Source of the DNA: JBCBCP01 sp039817385
Lineage (GTDB): Bacteria; Pseudomonadota; Alphaproteobacteria; Rhodobacterales; Rhodobacteraceae
Assembly: GCA_039817385.1 (NCBI GenBank)
Contig: JBCBVY010000003.1
Span: forward strand, 1-64,000
Direction: 5' to 3'
Length of the DNA stretch: 64,000 nucleotides
The notes under the pieces were generated by a model. It ran no database searches. It was not told where the DNA came from and saw only the letters and a program-made list of their open reading frames with translations. Made by a program: the position numbers and the translations under genes. Below are positions 8,717 to 17,318 of the stretch, one piece after another. Each line of letters starts with the position of its first letter. Within the stretch, counting starts at the first letter, position 1.

Positions 8717-9318
8717 AGCGTTCGCACCCCGTGGGGCGTGTTGAATTCGGCGCGCAGTGCGGGCGCTCCGGCTTCAACTGCAATGCGATCGTCGGTGAAC
8801 ACACGATCAAGCGCCGTGCGCAGCGCAGCCGCCTCCGGATGCGCCAGCACCAGCCGGGTCAGCCGCACGCCGCTGGGCGCGAGCATCTGCGCCGGGTGCT
8901 GCGCCACCTGCCAGCGGATGAGCGCGGGCCAGATGTTGTCAAAGGGCAGGATGCCGTTCTCGGGCACCGCCATCTGCCAGCGCAGATCCCCGCGCGCAAG
9001 GTCAACAGGCGTGCCCGCACCGTCCGGGCAGCGCGCCAGCTCCGCCATGTCATCCGTGCGGCAAATCCAGTTCAACAGGCGCGGCGGGCCGTCAAAACGG
9101 TCGAGGTCAAACCAGCGTGGGCGCTCGGGTGCGGGCTGATCCGGGTCCGCGGCAATCGCTTCGAGGTAAAGGCCATCCTCCAGCCCCAAGAGCGCGTTAT
9201 GCGTTGCGAACACGGCGTGCTGGCCGCCGGGTTGCATCGGCACGCCCAGTGCCTCTTCGACATGGGCGCGCGCGGCTGCAAGCGTCGTTGCTGCAACCGC
9301 GAGGTGGTCGAGCAGCAC
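8713..9318 (-). CDS. VOC-fold (glyoxalase-like) protein
   Basis: 201 residues resembling the Glyoxalase_3-type VOC fold: LDHLAVAATTLAAARAHVEEALG at the start supplies the first metal-type His, followed by GLEDGLYLEAIAADPD with a typical Glu. Its frame opens with GTG at 9318, which overlaps the TAG stop of the methylmalonyl-CoA mutase gene by one base. The neighbourhood raises the possibility of a methylmalonyl-CoA epimerase, also a VOC enzyme, but that enzyme is shorter (about 135-150 residues) with two clear VOC repeats. I therefore keep it as an unassigned VOC protein. Confidence 0.72.
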   Translation of the reverse strand: MLLDHLAVAATTLAAARAHVEEALGVPMQPGGQHAVFATHNALLGLEDGLYLEAIAADPDQPAPERPRWFDLDRFDGPPRLLNWICRTDDMAELARCPDGAGTPVDLARGDLRWQMAVPENGILPFDNIWPALIRWQVAQHPAQMLAPSGVRLTRLVLAHPEAAALRTALDRVFTDDRIAVEAGAPALRAEFNTPHGVRTL

Positions 9319-11447
9319 TACCCCCGCGCCGCGCGGATCAGGCGCAGGATGTCTTGCGCCGCCTCGGGGATGTTGGTGCCCGGGCCAAAGATCGCCTTGA
9401 CCCCCGCGTCATAGAGGAATTGGTAATCCTGCTGCGGGATTACGCCGCCGCAGATCACGAGGATATCCTCCGCCCCGGCCTCTTTCAGCGCGTGTACCAG
9501 CTGGGGCGCGAGCGTTTTGTGGCCCGCGGCCTGCGACGAGATGCCGATCACGTGCACGTCGTTGTCGACGGCGTCCTGCGCCGCCTCTGCCGGGGTCTGG
9601 AAGAGCGGGCCGACATCCACATCAAAACCGATGTCCGCAAAGGCCGTTGCGATCACCTTCGCGCCGCGGTCGTGGCCGTCCTGGCCCATCTTGACCACCA
9701 GCATCCGGGGGCGGCGGCCCTCCGCCTCAGCAAAATCGTCCACCGATTTCTGGATCGCGGCAAAGCCTTCGTCCCCCTCATAGGCCGCGCCATAGACCCC
9801 GGCGAGGGTCTTCACCTCGGCCCGGTGCCGCCCAAACACCTTTTCCATCGCCATGCTGATCTCTCCCACCGTTGCACGGGCCCGCGCCGCTTCGACGGCT
9901 TTTCCAAGAAGATTGCCGTCCCCACCCGCGGCTTCGGTCAGCGCGTCCAGCGCGGCCTGACAGGCCGCCTCATCACGGGTGCTGCGGATCTGCTCCAGCC
10001 GGGCGAGCTGCGCCTCGCGCACGGCGACGTTGTCCACATCGAGGATGTCGATCTCGTCCTCCTGCTCCAGCCGGAACTTGTTGACGCCGACGATCACCTC
10101 GTCCCCCTTGTCGATCAGGGCCTGACGGGTCGCTGCGGCCTCTTCGATGCGCAGCTTGGGCATCCCGGAGGCGACGGCCTTGGTCATGCCGCCCATCTCT
10201 TCGACCTCTTCGATCAGCTTCCACGCTTCCGTCGCCAATTGATGGGTCAAGCTTTCAACGTAGTAGGAGCCCGCCAGCGGATCGACCACGTTCGTCACGC
10301 CCGTCTCGTTCTGCAGGATCAGCTGGGTGTTCCGCGCGATCCGGCTGGAAAAGGCCGTCGGCAGAGCAATCGCCTCGTCGAAGGAGTTGGTGTGCAGCGA
10401 CTGCGTGCCGCCCAGCACGGCGCTCATCGCCTCGAACGCGGTGCGGACCACGTTGTTGTAGGGGTCCTGTTCCTGCAAGCTGACCCCGCTCGTCTGGCAG
10501 TGGGTGCGCAGCATCATCGACTTGGGGTTCTTCGGCTCAAACTCCGACATAATGCGGTGCCACAGCAGGCGTGCCGCGCGCAGCTTCGCCGCTTCCATGA
10601 AGAAGTTCATGCCGATGGCGAAGAAAAAGGAAAGCCGCCCCGCGAATTTATCCACATCCATGCCCCGCTCGATCGCGGCGCGCACGTATTCGCGGCCGTC
10701 GGCGAGGGTAAAGGCCAGCTCTTGCACCAGGTTCGCGCCCGCCTCCTGCATGTGGTAGCCGGAGATCGAGATCGAATTGAATTTCGGCATCTCGCTTGAG
10801 GTATATTCGATGATGTCCGCGATGATCCGCATCGAAGGTTCGGGCGGGTAGATGTACGTGTTGCGGACCATGAACTCCTTCAGGATGTCGTTCTGGATGG
10901 TGCCCGCCAGCAAGGATTTGTCGACGCCCTGCTCTTCGCCCGCGACGATGAAATTGGCGAGGATCGGGATGACCGCGCCGTTCATGGTCATCGACACCGA
11001 CACCTTGTCCAGCGGGATGCCGTCAAACAGGATCTTCATGTCCTCCACGCTGTCGATGGCCACGCCCGCCTTGCCGACATCGCCCACGACCCGTTCGTGG
11101 TCACTGTCATAGCCGCGGTGGGTGGCCAGATCGAACGCGACCGAGACGCCTTGCGCACCGGCGGCGAGGCCCTTGCGATAAAAGGCGTTCGATTCCTCCG
11201 CCGTCGAGAAACCCGCATATTGCCGGATGGTCCAGGGGCGGCCCGCATACATCGTGGCCTTCACCCCGCGGGTAAACGGCGCCTCGCCCGGGATGGTGCC
11301 CAGATGCGCCACCGCTTCGAGGTCATCCGCGGTATACAGCGGCTTGACCGGAATGCCTTCCAGCGTCTGCCAGGTCAGATCGTCAACCGGGCGGCCCCGA
11401 AGTTCCGCCTCGGCCAGTTTACGCCACGCGTCCGTCTTCTCGCTCAT
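9318..11447 (-). CDS. scpA: Methylmalonyl-CoA mutase, adenosylcobalamin-dependent
   Basis: A 709-residue single-chain mutase that interconverts (R)-methylmalonyl-CoA and succinyl-CoA, the last step of propionate, odd-chain fatty acid and DMSP-carbon assimilation. The N-terminal TIM barrel (to about 530) includes TMYAGRPWTIRQYAGFSTAE and the substrate-binding SLHTNSFDEA. The C-terminal B12 domain carries the base-off motif DGHDRGAKV (about 583-591), followed by GISSQAAGHKTL and CGGVIP. Length matches scpA/mcmA enzymes (about 710-730). It lies downstream of pccA on the same strand with a sulfotransferase-like gene between. Its first 29 bases overlap the end of that gene. Confidence 0.96.
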   Translation of the reverse strand: MSEKTDAWRKLAEAELRGRPVDDLTWQTLEGIPVKPLYTADDLEAVAHLGTIPGEAPFTRGVKATMYAGRPWTIRQYAGFSTAEESNAFYRKGLAAGAQGVSVAFDLATHRGYDSDHERVVGDVGKAGVAIDSVEDMKILFDGIPLDKVSVSMTMNGAVIPILANFIVAGEEQGVDKSLLAGTIQNDILKEFMVRNTYIYPPEPSMRIIADIIEYTSSEMPKFNSISISGYHMQEAGANLVQELAFTLADGREYVRAAIERGMDVDKFAGRLSFFFAIGMNFFMEAAKLRAARLLWHRIMSEFEPKNPKSMMLRTHCQTSGVSLQEQDPYNNVVRTAFEAMSAVLGGTQSLHTNSFDEAIALPTAFSSRIARNTQLILQNETGVTNVVDPLAGSYYVESLTHQLATEAWKLIEEVEEMGGMTKAVASGMPKLRIEEAAATRQALIDKGDEVIVGVNKFRLEQEDEIDILDVDNVAVREAQLARLEQIRSTRDEAACQAALDALTEAAGGDGNLLGKAVEAARARATVGEISMAMEKVFGRHRAEVKTLAGVYGAAYEGDEGFAAIQKSVDDFAEAEGRRPRMLVVKMGQDGHDRGAKVIATAFADIGFDVDVGPLFQTPAEAAQDAVDNDVHVIGISSQAAGHKTLAPQLVHALKEAGAEDILVICGGVIPQQDYQFLYDAGVKAIFGPGTNIPEAAQDILRLIRAARG

Positions 11448-12339
11448 CTTGATGTCCTTCTGTCATGTCGCCCGCATGCGGGCTGAACCCGTCTTTTGCG
11501 CGGCTGGTGTTCTCTGCCAGTGTGGCGAGGCCATCGGCGCCGTCCGATAGCCACGCCAGATCGTCCACATAGGCCTCGCGCAGCAAGGCTGCCTCGAGCG
11601 CGGTGAAAGGGCGCCAGCGCCCGTCTTCTTCTGTGAGCGTCGCGGGTTTGCCGCGTGCTTTCAGTTCTTCGTGCAGGGCGCGGACGTCAGGCGCGCGGTT
11701 GCACCAGATATCTGCGCCTTCAAGGGCAAAATCGCGGCCCGTGCAGGCGCGCAGCAGCGCGGAAGGGCGCCCCATAACCCGCTCGAACGGCACGACGATC
11801 ACCTCCGCACCCTTCGCCGCGCTGGCCACATCCGTCACCACATCGCGCCATGTCCGGGGCGCGGCGGCAATCGCTTCGAGCGCGGCGCGGTTGGGCAGGC
11901 TTTGCCCCCGTGACACCGCATAAGCAAGCGCCGATGCCCACCAAAGGTCAAGCGCGCGGATGTTCAGCACAATGCGCGTCACGCGCCCGTGCATCACATC
12001 CACATAGCGCACGAGGCGGCTGGCAAGGTCTGGATAAAGCGTGCGCGCCCGGACGCAAGCCCGGACCGAGCCCATCATGTTCTCTTCGCTGACCAGCAAG
12101 GTCTGCGTCCCGCGCGCCGCAGTGCCATGCAGGCGCAGGGCCACGCGCCCCTGCACCTTGGCCGCCGCACGCGGATACACACTGCGCCCGCCCAGCCCGT
12201 CAAATAGACCGCTGCGCAGCAGGCGCGGGCCCCAGGCGTCCACGCCCTGCTCGCGCAAGGGGGCAAGATTGCCGCGCAGACAGGTTTGAAAGGAGGTCGT
12301 GCCGGTGCGGTGCGCGCCGATATGCAATGTGATGTCCAT
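11419..12339 (-). CDS. Sulfotransferase-like protein
   Basis: A 306-residue protein. The N-terminus MDITLHIGAHRTGTTSFQTC is a typical 5'-phosphosulfate-binding loop of PAPS-dependent sulfotransferases. The later segment RIVLNIRALDLWWASAL fits the 3'-phosphate-binding strand and helix with its conserved Arg. I start at ATG 12339, directly before this motif; the frame remains open upstream but codes for nothing recognisable and overlaps the divergent gene at 12506. The acceptor is unknown. Placement inside the propionate locus (between pccA and the mutase gene) has no obvious metabolic reason. The 3' end runs 29 bases into the mutase gene. Confidence 0.78.
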   Translation of the reverse strand: MDITLHIGAHRTGTTSFQTCLRGNLAPLREQGVDAWGPRLLRSGLFDGLGGRSVYPRAAAKVQGRVALRLHGTAARGTQTLLVSEENMMGSVRACVRARTLYPDLASRLVRYVDVMHGRVTRIVLNIRALDLWWASALAYAVSRGQSLPNRAALEAIAAAPRTWRDVVTDVASAAKGAEVIVVPFERVMGRPSALLRACTGRDFALEGADIWCNRAPDVRALHEELKARGKPATLTEEDGRWRPFTALEAALLREAYVDDLAWLSDGADGLATLAENTSRAKDGFSPHAGDMTEGHQDEREDGRVA

Positions 12340-12505
12340 GTCCAGCGCGCCCCTTGCGACCGGACGCAAGCACCGGGCCAATCCCGGGCTGCGTCCCGTC
12401 CGGCTTAACAGGCACCGGGTTGGAACAACGTTAACGCGCGCATTTGAACGAATTCTTGTCGAAATCCGGCGCGGAGTGCTTACCTCTCCAACAAAGAGAA
12501 CACCA

Positions 12506-12970
12506 ATGACACTCAAAGCCTTCTTCACCGCCCTTCTGCTCGGCACAGCCGCCGCCGCCGCGGCCGAGGACGCCCCAACGCCCGCCGCCGACCCGGTTTT
12601 CGGCCAGGTCGAGGCGCGCGATCTGGAGCAGTTCCTTTGGACCCACCGCCCCGTCGTTGTCTTTGCAGACAGCCCGTTTGATCCTGCCTTCACCGAACAG
12701 ATGGAGCTTTTGCGCGCCCGCCCCGATGCGCTTGCGGCGCGGGATGTCGTGGTGCTCGTCGATACCGACCCTGCCGCCGCATCCGCGCTGCGCCGCACCC
12801 TGCGCCCGCGCGGGTTCATGCTGGCCATCGTGGGCAAGGACGGGCGCGTCGCGCTGCGCAAACCGCGCCCGTGGGACGTGCGGGAAATCACCCGCTCCAT
12901 CGACAAGATGCCGATCAGGCAGCAGGAAATCCGCCGCGAGAAAGAGGCGGCCGCCAGCGCGGACGGGTGA
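12506..12970 (+). CDS. DUF4174 protein, secreted, thioredoxin-fold-like
   Basis: 154 residues: a signal peptide (MTLKAFFTALLLGTAAAAAA, cut before EDAP), then a domain of the DUF4174 type with RPVVVFADSPFDPAFTEQME, ARDVVVLVDTD and the C-terminal GFMLAIVGKDGRVALRKP, a thioredoxin-like strand pattern. The CxxC motif of redox-active thioredoxins is absent, so a non-redox periplasmic role is likely. I start at ATG 12506, with an AAAGAGAA ribosome-binding site. It is the only plus-strand gene between pccA and the sulfotransferase gene and is divergent from the latter. Confidence 0.8.
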   Translation: MTLKAFFTALLLGTAAAAAAEDAPTPAADPVFGQVEARDLEQFLWTHRPVVVFADSPFDPAFTEQMELLRARPDALAARDVVVLVDTDPAAASALRRTLRPRGFMLAIVGKDGRVALRKPRPWDVREITRSIDKMPIRQQEIRREKEAAASADG

Positions 12971-13006
12971 TCCGCGCGATGTATGTAAGACGCGGCCGCC
13001 AACGCT

Positions 13007-15052
13007 TTATTCGAACTCCATGATCACATCGTCCACCGCGAGGCTGTCGCCTGCGCTCGCGTTGATCTTGGTCACGACGCCCTTCTTCTCGGCGCGCAGG
13101 ATGTTCTCCATCTTCATTGCCTCGATGGTGCACAGGGCCTGACCTTCCTGCACCTCGTCGCCCGTCGCCACATCGACCTTCACCACCAGACCCGGCATCG
13201 GGCAGAGCAGCATCTTGGACGTGTCGGGCGGCAGCTTTTCGGGCATCAAGCGTGCGAGTTCCGCCTGGCGCGGGCTGCGCACGATCACGCGCAGGTCCGC
13301 GCCGCGGTGGCGGATACGGAAACCGGCAGTGGCCTTGTCAACCTTCAGCACCAATTCGGCGCCGTCCACGTCGATCGTGGCAAGCGTGTCGCCCGGGGTC
13401 CAGGCGCTGGCGACCCGGTGCGCAGTGCCGTCAGCAAACGTTACGGTCGAGCCCGCGGGATCGGCAGCAATGCTCACATCATGCTCCGCACCCGCGAGCT
13501 TGACGACCCAGTCCGCGCCGACATGGCGTTCGTGGTTGTCCATCGTGCCCGAGATGCGCGCGCGGCGAATTTCGGCCACGCGGTTCATCGCGGCACAGGC
13601 GGCGGCGATCTTTTTCAGGGTCGCCTCTGGCAGGTCCACGCCTTCGAAGCCTTCGGGGTACTCCTCGGCGATGAAGGCGGTGGTCATGTTGCCGGAGGTG
13701 AATTTCTCATGGTCCATCACCGCGGCCACGAAGGGCAAGTTGTGGCCGATCCCCTCCACCTCAAACCGGTCGAGCGCCACGCGCATCGCCTCGATGGCCG
13801 ACGCGCGGTCCGGCCCCCAGGTGCAGAGCTTCGCGATCATCGGGTCATAGTACATGCTGATCTCACCGCCCTCGAAGACGCCGGTATCGTTGCGCACGGC
13901 GGTCTCACCGCTCGGCGCATCACCGTGCCACGTACCGGCCTCCAGCATGGGGCCAGCGGCAACCTCAACCGGGGGCCGGTAGCGGGTCAAACGGCCGATG
14001 GAGGGCAGGAACCCGCGATAGGGGTCTTCGGCATAAAGACGGTTTTCAATCGCCCAGCCGTTCATCTGCACATCGCCCTGTGTGATGCTCAGCTTCTCGC
14101 CTGCCGCAACCCGGATCATCTGCTCGACCAGGTCCACGCCTGTGATCAGTTCCGTCACCGGATGCTCCACCTGCAAGCGGGTGTTCATTTCGAGGAAATA
14201 GAAGTTCCGGTCCCCGTCCACGATGAACTCGACCGTGCCCGCGCTCGCATAGCCCACCGCGTGGGCCAGCGCGAGGGACTGTTCGCCCATCGCCTTGCGC
14301 GTTGCCTCATCCAGGAAAGGCGACGGCGCCTCTTCGACCACCTTCTGGTTGCGGCGCTGGATCGAGCATTCGCGCTCGTTCAGGTAGACGCCGTTGCCGT
14401 GTTGGTCGCAGAGCACCTGAATTTCGATGTGCCGCGGCTGGGTCACGAATTTCTCGATAAAGATGCGGTCGTCGCCAAAGCTGTTCGCCGCCTCGTTCTT
14501 CGAACTCTGAAAGCCCTCTCGCGCCTCCTGATCGTCCCAGGCGATGCGCATCCCCTTGCCGCCGCCGCCAGCGGAGGCCTTGATCATCACCGGGTAGCCA
14601 ATCTGGGCCGAGATTTTCACCGCCTCGTCCGCGTCCTCGATCAGGCCCATATAGCCCGGCACGGTGGACACGTTCGCATCCTGCGCGATCTTCTTGGAGG
14701 TGATCTTGTCACCCATGCTCTCAATCGCGCCTTTCGGGGGGCCGATAAAGGCAACGCCCGCGGCCTCAAGCGCTTCGGCAAACTTGGCGTTCTCCGACAG
14801 GAAGCCATAGCCGGGGTGCACAGCTTCGGCACCGCTGGCCTTGATCGCCTCCATGATCTTGTCGATCACGATGTAGGACTGGTTGGCGGGCGGCGGGCCG
14901 ATATGGATGGCCTCGTCCGCCATCTCCACATGCAGCGCGCCGCGGTCCGCGTCCGAATAGACGGCAACCGTCTTGATGCCCATCTTGCGCGCGGTCTTGA
15001 TCACGCGGCAGGCAATTTCGCCGCGGTTGGCGATCAGGATCTTTTTGAACAT
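13007..15052 (-). CDS. pccA: Propionyl-CoA carboxylase alpha subunit (biotin carboxylase and biotin carrier)
   Basis: 681 residues. The N-terminal biotin carboxylase starts KKILIANRGEIACRVIKTAR and includes the ATP-grasp glycine loop KASAGGGGKGMRIAW (about 159-173) and the catalytic region QVEHPVTE. A BT-type linker follows, and the C-terminal biotin carrier has the lysine site EAMKMEN (about 646-652). With PccB it carboxylates propionyl-CoA to (S)-methylmalonyl-CoA. I chose ATG 15052 with AAAGGGA upstream instead of an earlier ATG ten codons away. pccA is separated from pccB by seven small genes on the same strand. Confidence 0.97.
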   Translation of the reverse strand: MFKKILIANRGEIACRVIKTARKMGIKTVAVYSDADRGALHVEMADEAIHIGPPPANQSYIVIDKIMEAIKASGAEAVHPGYGFLSENAKFAEALEAAGVAFIGPPKGAIESMGDKITSKKIAQDANVSTVPGYMGLIEDADEAVKISAQIGYPVMIKASAGGGGKGMRIAWDDQEAREGFQSSKNEAANSFGDDRIFIEKFVTQPRHIEIQVLCDQHGNGVYLNERECSIQRRNQKVVEEAPSPFLDEATRKAMGEQSLALAHAVGYASAGTVEFIVDGDRNFYFLEMNTRLQVEHPVTELITGVDLVEQMIRVAAGEKLSITQGDVQMNGWAIENRLYAEDPYRGFLPSIGRLTRYRPPVEVAAGPMLEAGTWHGDAPSGETAVRNDTGVFEGGEISMYYDPMIAKLCTWGPDRASAIEAMRVALDRFEVEGIGHNLPFVAAVMDHEKFTSGNMTTAFIAEEYPEGFEGVDLPEATLKKIAAACAAMNRVAEIRRARISGTMDNHERHVGADWVVKLAGAEHDVSIAADPAGSTVTFADGTAHRVASAWTPGDTLATIDVDGAELVLKVDKATAGFRIRHRGADLRVIVRSPRQAELARLMPEKLPPDTSKMLLCPMPGLVVKVDVATGDEVQEGQALCTIEAMKMENILRAEKKGVVTKINASAGDSLAVDDVIMEFE

Positions 15053-15142
15053 GGCTGTCCCTTTCTTGGGTCTTGAACACACAGCGCCGCCCGGACCACA
15101 TGGCCCGGACGGCGCGATGCGTCGTTTGTATGCGGGGTGCGC

Positions 15143-15349
15143 TTAGTCGCAGCGCCCCGGGTTGTTCTGACAGTAAAGCAGGTTGCCCGCCGCGCCGATG
15201 GCCGCGCCGGTAAGCAGGTTGCCATCGGTGAGGACGGCCGCACCCAGCCCCGCCGCGCCGCCCGCGACGGCTTGTTCGTTTGGCGTTGCGCCGCAGGCCG
15301 CAAGGCCCAGCGCGGCAACCGCTGCGGCGGTCCAGTTCTTGATCCGCAT
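15143..15349 (-). CDS. Small glycine-zipper-like lipoprotein
   Basis: 68 residues. A lipobox LAAC (residues 16-19) follows a short charged N-terminus, so the protein should be lipidated at Cys19. The mature part is Gly/Ala-rich (AVAGGAAGLGAAVL..AAIGAAGNLLYC) like short glycine-zipper proteins and ends with a pair of Cys residues (YCQNNPGRC). GGAG lies 7 bases before ATG. The gene is 90 bases upstream of pccA, so co-transcription is possible. No function can be assigned; similar small lipoproteins are common in this family. Confidence 0.7.
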   Translation of the reverse strand: MRIKNWTAAAVAALGLAACGATPNEQAVAGGAAGLGAAVLTDGNLLTGAAIGAAGNLLYCQNNPGRCD

Positions 15350-15683
15350 GACAGAACTCCTTTGTCTGTTTCAAGGCTCACTGTGTGAACGCATGACAGC
15401 TTCTGGGTTTCCGGCAATGGTTTTCGATGGCGCCGCGCGGACTTGGCAAAAATCGGCCAGTCACATGATTTGAAACGAAAAATTGCGGGCAGGACAGTGC
15501 TGGGAAGCGCTGCCTGCCCGCCTAGGGAAGGGGTAACGAAATGGTGCCGCGGCGCGTTATGAACCTGGGGGAACGCGCCGGACAGATGCAGGCTGACGTG
15601 GATTGAGGCCTGCGCATAGCCTAGAGCATGGCACCGGCCCTTTTGCGCCAAGTTTCGCGCATTCCGGGAACTCAGAGGCGGGT
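15350..15683. other. Intergenic region
   Basis: I see no credible gene in these 334 bases. The region holds a strong minus-strand terminator (15476-15521) that should end transcription arriving from the 15684 gene. The remaining ~125 bases to 15349 probably contain the promoter of the lipoprotein and pccA, as the terminator separates them from the pccB transcript. Confidence 0.5.
15476..15521 (-). terminator. Rho-independent terminator downstream of the 15684 gene
   Basis: On the minus strand GCGGGCAGG pairs with CCTGCCCGC (15513-15521 and 15485-15493), extended by a partly paired inner stem, and the hairpin is followed by AATTTTTCG. It suggests that pccA is transcribed separately from pccB. 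Confidence 0.75.
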
Positions 15684-16040
15684 TCATGCCGATCCCTCCG
15701 CAAATGCCTCGGGGAAAGACGCGCGCGCCACCGCTTCGTCGATGCGCAAAAGCGCCGCGTAATCAGCCGGGTCAAAAGGATCGTCCACCGCCACGACCTC
15801 GCGCCCGAACAGCCAGCTGAGCCGGCCCGCGTCAAGGTTGCCCCGCTCGAACGGCGCGTCCCCGAACTGCGCCCAAAGCGCAGCCATGAACCCGGCATCT
15901 GCGCGCCGGTCGGCAGGCTTGCGATCAGACCGCCGCTCGCGGCGCGTGATTGGCGTGGCGCCTTTGGGGTTGGCGCGGCGGATGGTGAACTGGAAATCGG
16001 TCCCGGCAAGGCGCCCGGGGAACCCGCGATGCTTGATCAT
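15684..16040 (-). CDS. Conserved-looking hypothetical protein
   Basis: 118 residues, soluble, with a basic N-terminal half (ITRRERRSDRKPADRRA) and an acidic, helical C-terminal half (DPADYAALLRIDEAVARASF). I recognise no domain. The start is supported by GGGAGGACC before the ATG. It lies 72 bases after the 46-residue lipoprotein gene and ends 160 bases before a terminator, so it is probably the last gene of the pccB-led transcript. Confidence 0.6.
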   Translation of the reverse strand: MIKHRGFPGRLAGTDFQFTIRRANPKGATPITRRERRSDRKPADRRADAGFMAALWAQFGDAPFERGNLDAGRLSWLFGREVVAVDDPFDPADYAALLRIDEAVARASFPEAFAEGSA

Positions 16041-16112
16041 GGCCGGTCCTCCCGGCCCGCATCGCGCGGCGTGTGGGTCAGGGCAGGCGCGATGGCCTGC
16101 CCTGCTCCGGTA

Positions 16113-16253
16113 TTACTTGAACTTGCCGGTCTGGACCGGCTCAACCGAAATCGGCGCCGGTTCCACAACGACGAATTCTTCTTCTTGCTGGCCGCATGCA
16201 GCTGCCACGAGGGCGAGCCCGAGAACTGCCACAAGCTTGATGCTCTTCGACAT
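16113..16253 (-). CDS. 46-residue lipoprotein
   Basis: A very short gene. The product begins MSKSIKLVAVLGLALVAAAC, a clean lipoprotein signal with Cys at residue 20, and continues GQQEEEFVVVEPAPISVEPV to a basic end (QTGKFK). ACAGGAGACACAG is a strong ribosome-binding site just upstream. The mature peptide is only 27 residues, acidic then Pro/Val-rich. It follows a terminator-like hairpin (16270-16302), so it may have its own promoter or be expressed by read-through from the pccB transcript. Function unknown. Confidence 0.75.
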   Translation of the reverse strand: MSKSIKLVAVLGLALVAAACGQQEEEFVVVEPAPISVEPVQTGKFK

Positions 16254-16269
16254 CTGTGTCTCCTGTCAC

Positions 16270-16302
16270 TTATAAAAGGGCCCAAGGCGACGCCAAGAGC
16301 CC
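16270..16302 (-). terminator. Terminator or attenuator hairpin before the 46-residue lipoprotein gene
   Basis: On the minus strand GGGCTCTTGGC pairs with GCCTTGGGCCC (one wobble, two mismatches) around GTC and is followed by TTTTATA. It lies between the DUF6497-type gene and the lipoprotein gene, 17 bases before the lipoprotein ATG. Confidence 0.55.
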
Positions 16303-16458
16303 GTGCTGAGGTAAAGAAGCCTTGGGGACTCCTTACGCGCACGATATCCCAGATCGCGCCTATTTCATATGCGCCAATCCCAATCGCCTGCGCCTGTGAC
16401 CGCAAAGCCGCAACTGGCAGGCGGCTTTCCGCTGCGTCCGCAAGATATTGGGCACGCA

Positions 16459-16926
16459 TCAGAATTCCTCCCAGATGCAGGTGCCGCCCGCGATGGTGAA
16501 TGCCTCAAAGAACTGCGTAGCGGCCGGATCGGCCTGGCCGAACGGCACCTCCCGGTCCGAGAGGGAAACGACAACGCGGTCTGCTGCGATCTCCCATTCG
16601 GTCAGATACGGCAGAGCGATGTCGGCGCAGAGCGCCTCGATATCCGGGCCTGCCTCGGCATAGGTGATCGTGCCCGCGTCCCGGGCGATGCCCGGCGCGA
16701 TAAAACGGAAGCGGACCCAGGACTGCGATCCGACCTCGTCCAGCAGAACTTCGGACAGGTGCACGGGCTGGCCCGAGGGCACAGGGATCAGGGTGGTATC
16801 GGCGGCGGCAACAGCCCCGGCCAAAAGCGCCCAAGTGCAGCCCCAGACCCACGTCGTGGCTCCTCCGCCCGGGGCTGCTGCGCGCTGGGAACACCCACGC
16901 ACTAACTCTATACGCTGCCGTATCAT
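16459..16926 (-). CDS. Secreted protein of the DUF6497 type
   Basis: 155 residues. A hydrophobic stretch (WVWGCTWALLAGAVAAA, about 26-42) precedes a mature domain starting near DTTLIPVPSG, so export is likely, although the n-region is unusually long and a GTG at about codon 27 is an alternative start. The mature part has LSEVLLDEVGSQSWVRFRFIAP and two Cys residues (ALCADI and GGTCIW). It matches proteins I recall under DUF6497, sometimes mislabelled acetolactate synthase; I see no such enzyme motif. It overlaps the cupin stop by four bases. Confidence 0.7.
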   Translation of the reverse strand: MIRQRIELVRGCSQRAAAPGGGATTWVWGCTWALLAGAVAAADTTLIPVPSGQPVHLSEVLLDEVGSQSWVRFRFIAPGIARDAGTITYAEAGPDIEALCADIALPYLTEWEIAADRVVVSLSDREVPFGQADPAATQFFEAFTIAGGTCIWEEF

Positions 16927-17318
16927 GGCGCATCTACCTCCGCGGTGTCAAACGCCGAAGGCGACACGATCTCGATGAGTTCCATGTCGTCCGCGTGGCG
17001 GACCTCCCGGTGCCGAATCCCGGGCGGTTGCAGAACACAGGAGCCCGCGCGCAAGACATGCTCGCCGTTGCCTTCATATTCGAAGACGACCCAGCCCCGG
17101 GTGACGTAGACCATCTGGAAATCGAGGTCGTGGGTATGCCACGTGCCCGGGCTTTCCATCCCCGGCACCGCGCGGATCACATGGGCGCCGTAAGCCCCCT
17201 TGGTCGCCTCCGCGACACCGAGGTCGCGGTATTCGAAAAACGGCCGCAGCCCTTGGCCGACAAACTTGCCGTCATCCGCGTGGGAGATCGTGAACGCCTG
17301 GTTCTTCCAAAGGCTCAT
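16923..17318 (-). CDS. Cupin-domain protein
   Basis: 131 residues forming a single small cupin barrel. The first cupin motif appears as PGTWHTHDLDFQMVYVTRGW (two His and a Glu-equivalent region, about 56-75) and the second as GSCVLQPPGIRHREV (about 92-106), so a metal site is likely. Such proteins may be isomerases, dioxygenases or sensors; nothing specific points to one. It is joined by ATGA overlaps to genes on both sides in the pccB-led chain. Confidence 0.82.
   Translation of the reverse strand: MSLWKNQAFTISHADDGKFVGQGLRPFFEYRDLGVAEATKGAYGAHVIRAVPGMESPGTWHTHDLDFQMVYVTRGWVVFEYEGNGEHVLRAGSCVLQPPGIRHREVRHADDMELIEIVSPSAFDTAEVDAP

Noticed and set aside
8713..9318. Methylmalonyl-CoA epimerase
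   Set aside because: Context is right and the fold is VOC, but length and motif layout do not match the epimerase.
9117..10799. 560-codon open frame antisense to the methylmalonyl-CoA mutase gene
   Set aside because: Arg/His/Leu-rich shadow with no homology pattern; the opposite strand encodes a complete mutase.
13307..15076. 589-codon open frame antisense to pccA
   Set aside because: Same reason: it lies wholly within pccA and its sequence is the reverse-frame image of that gene.
16037..16459. 140-codon minus-strand frame whose ATG overlaps the DUF6497-type stop
   Set aside because: The coupled start is attractive and the first ~40 codons look plausible, but the frame runs through a terminator hairpin and out of frame across the 46-residue lipoprotein gene. 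At most a short remnant is real.
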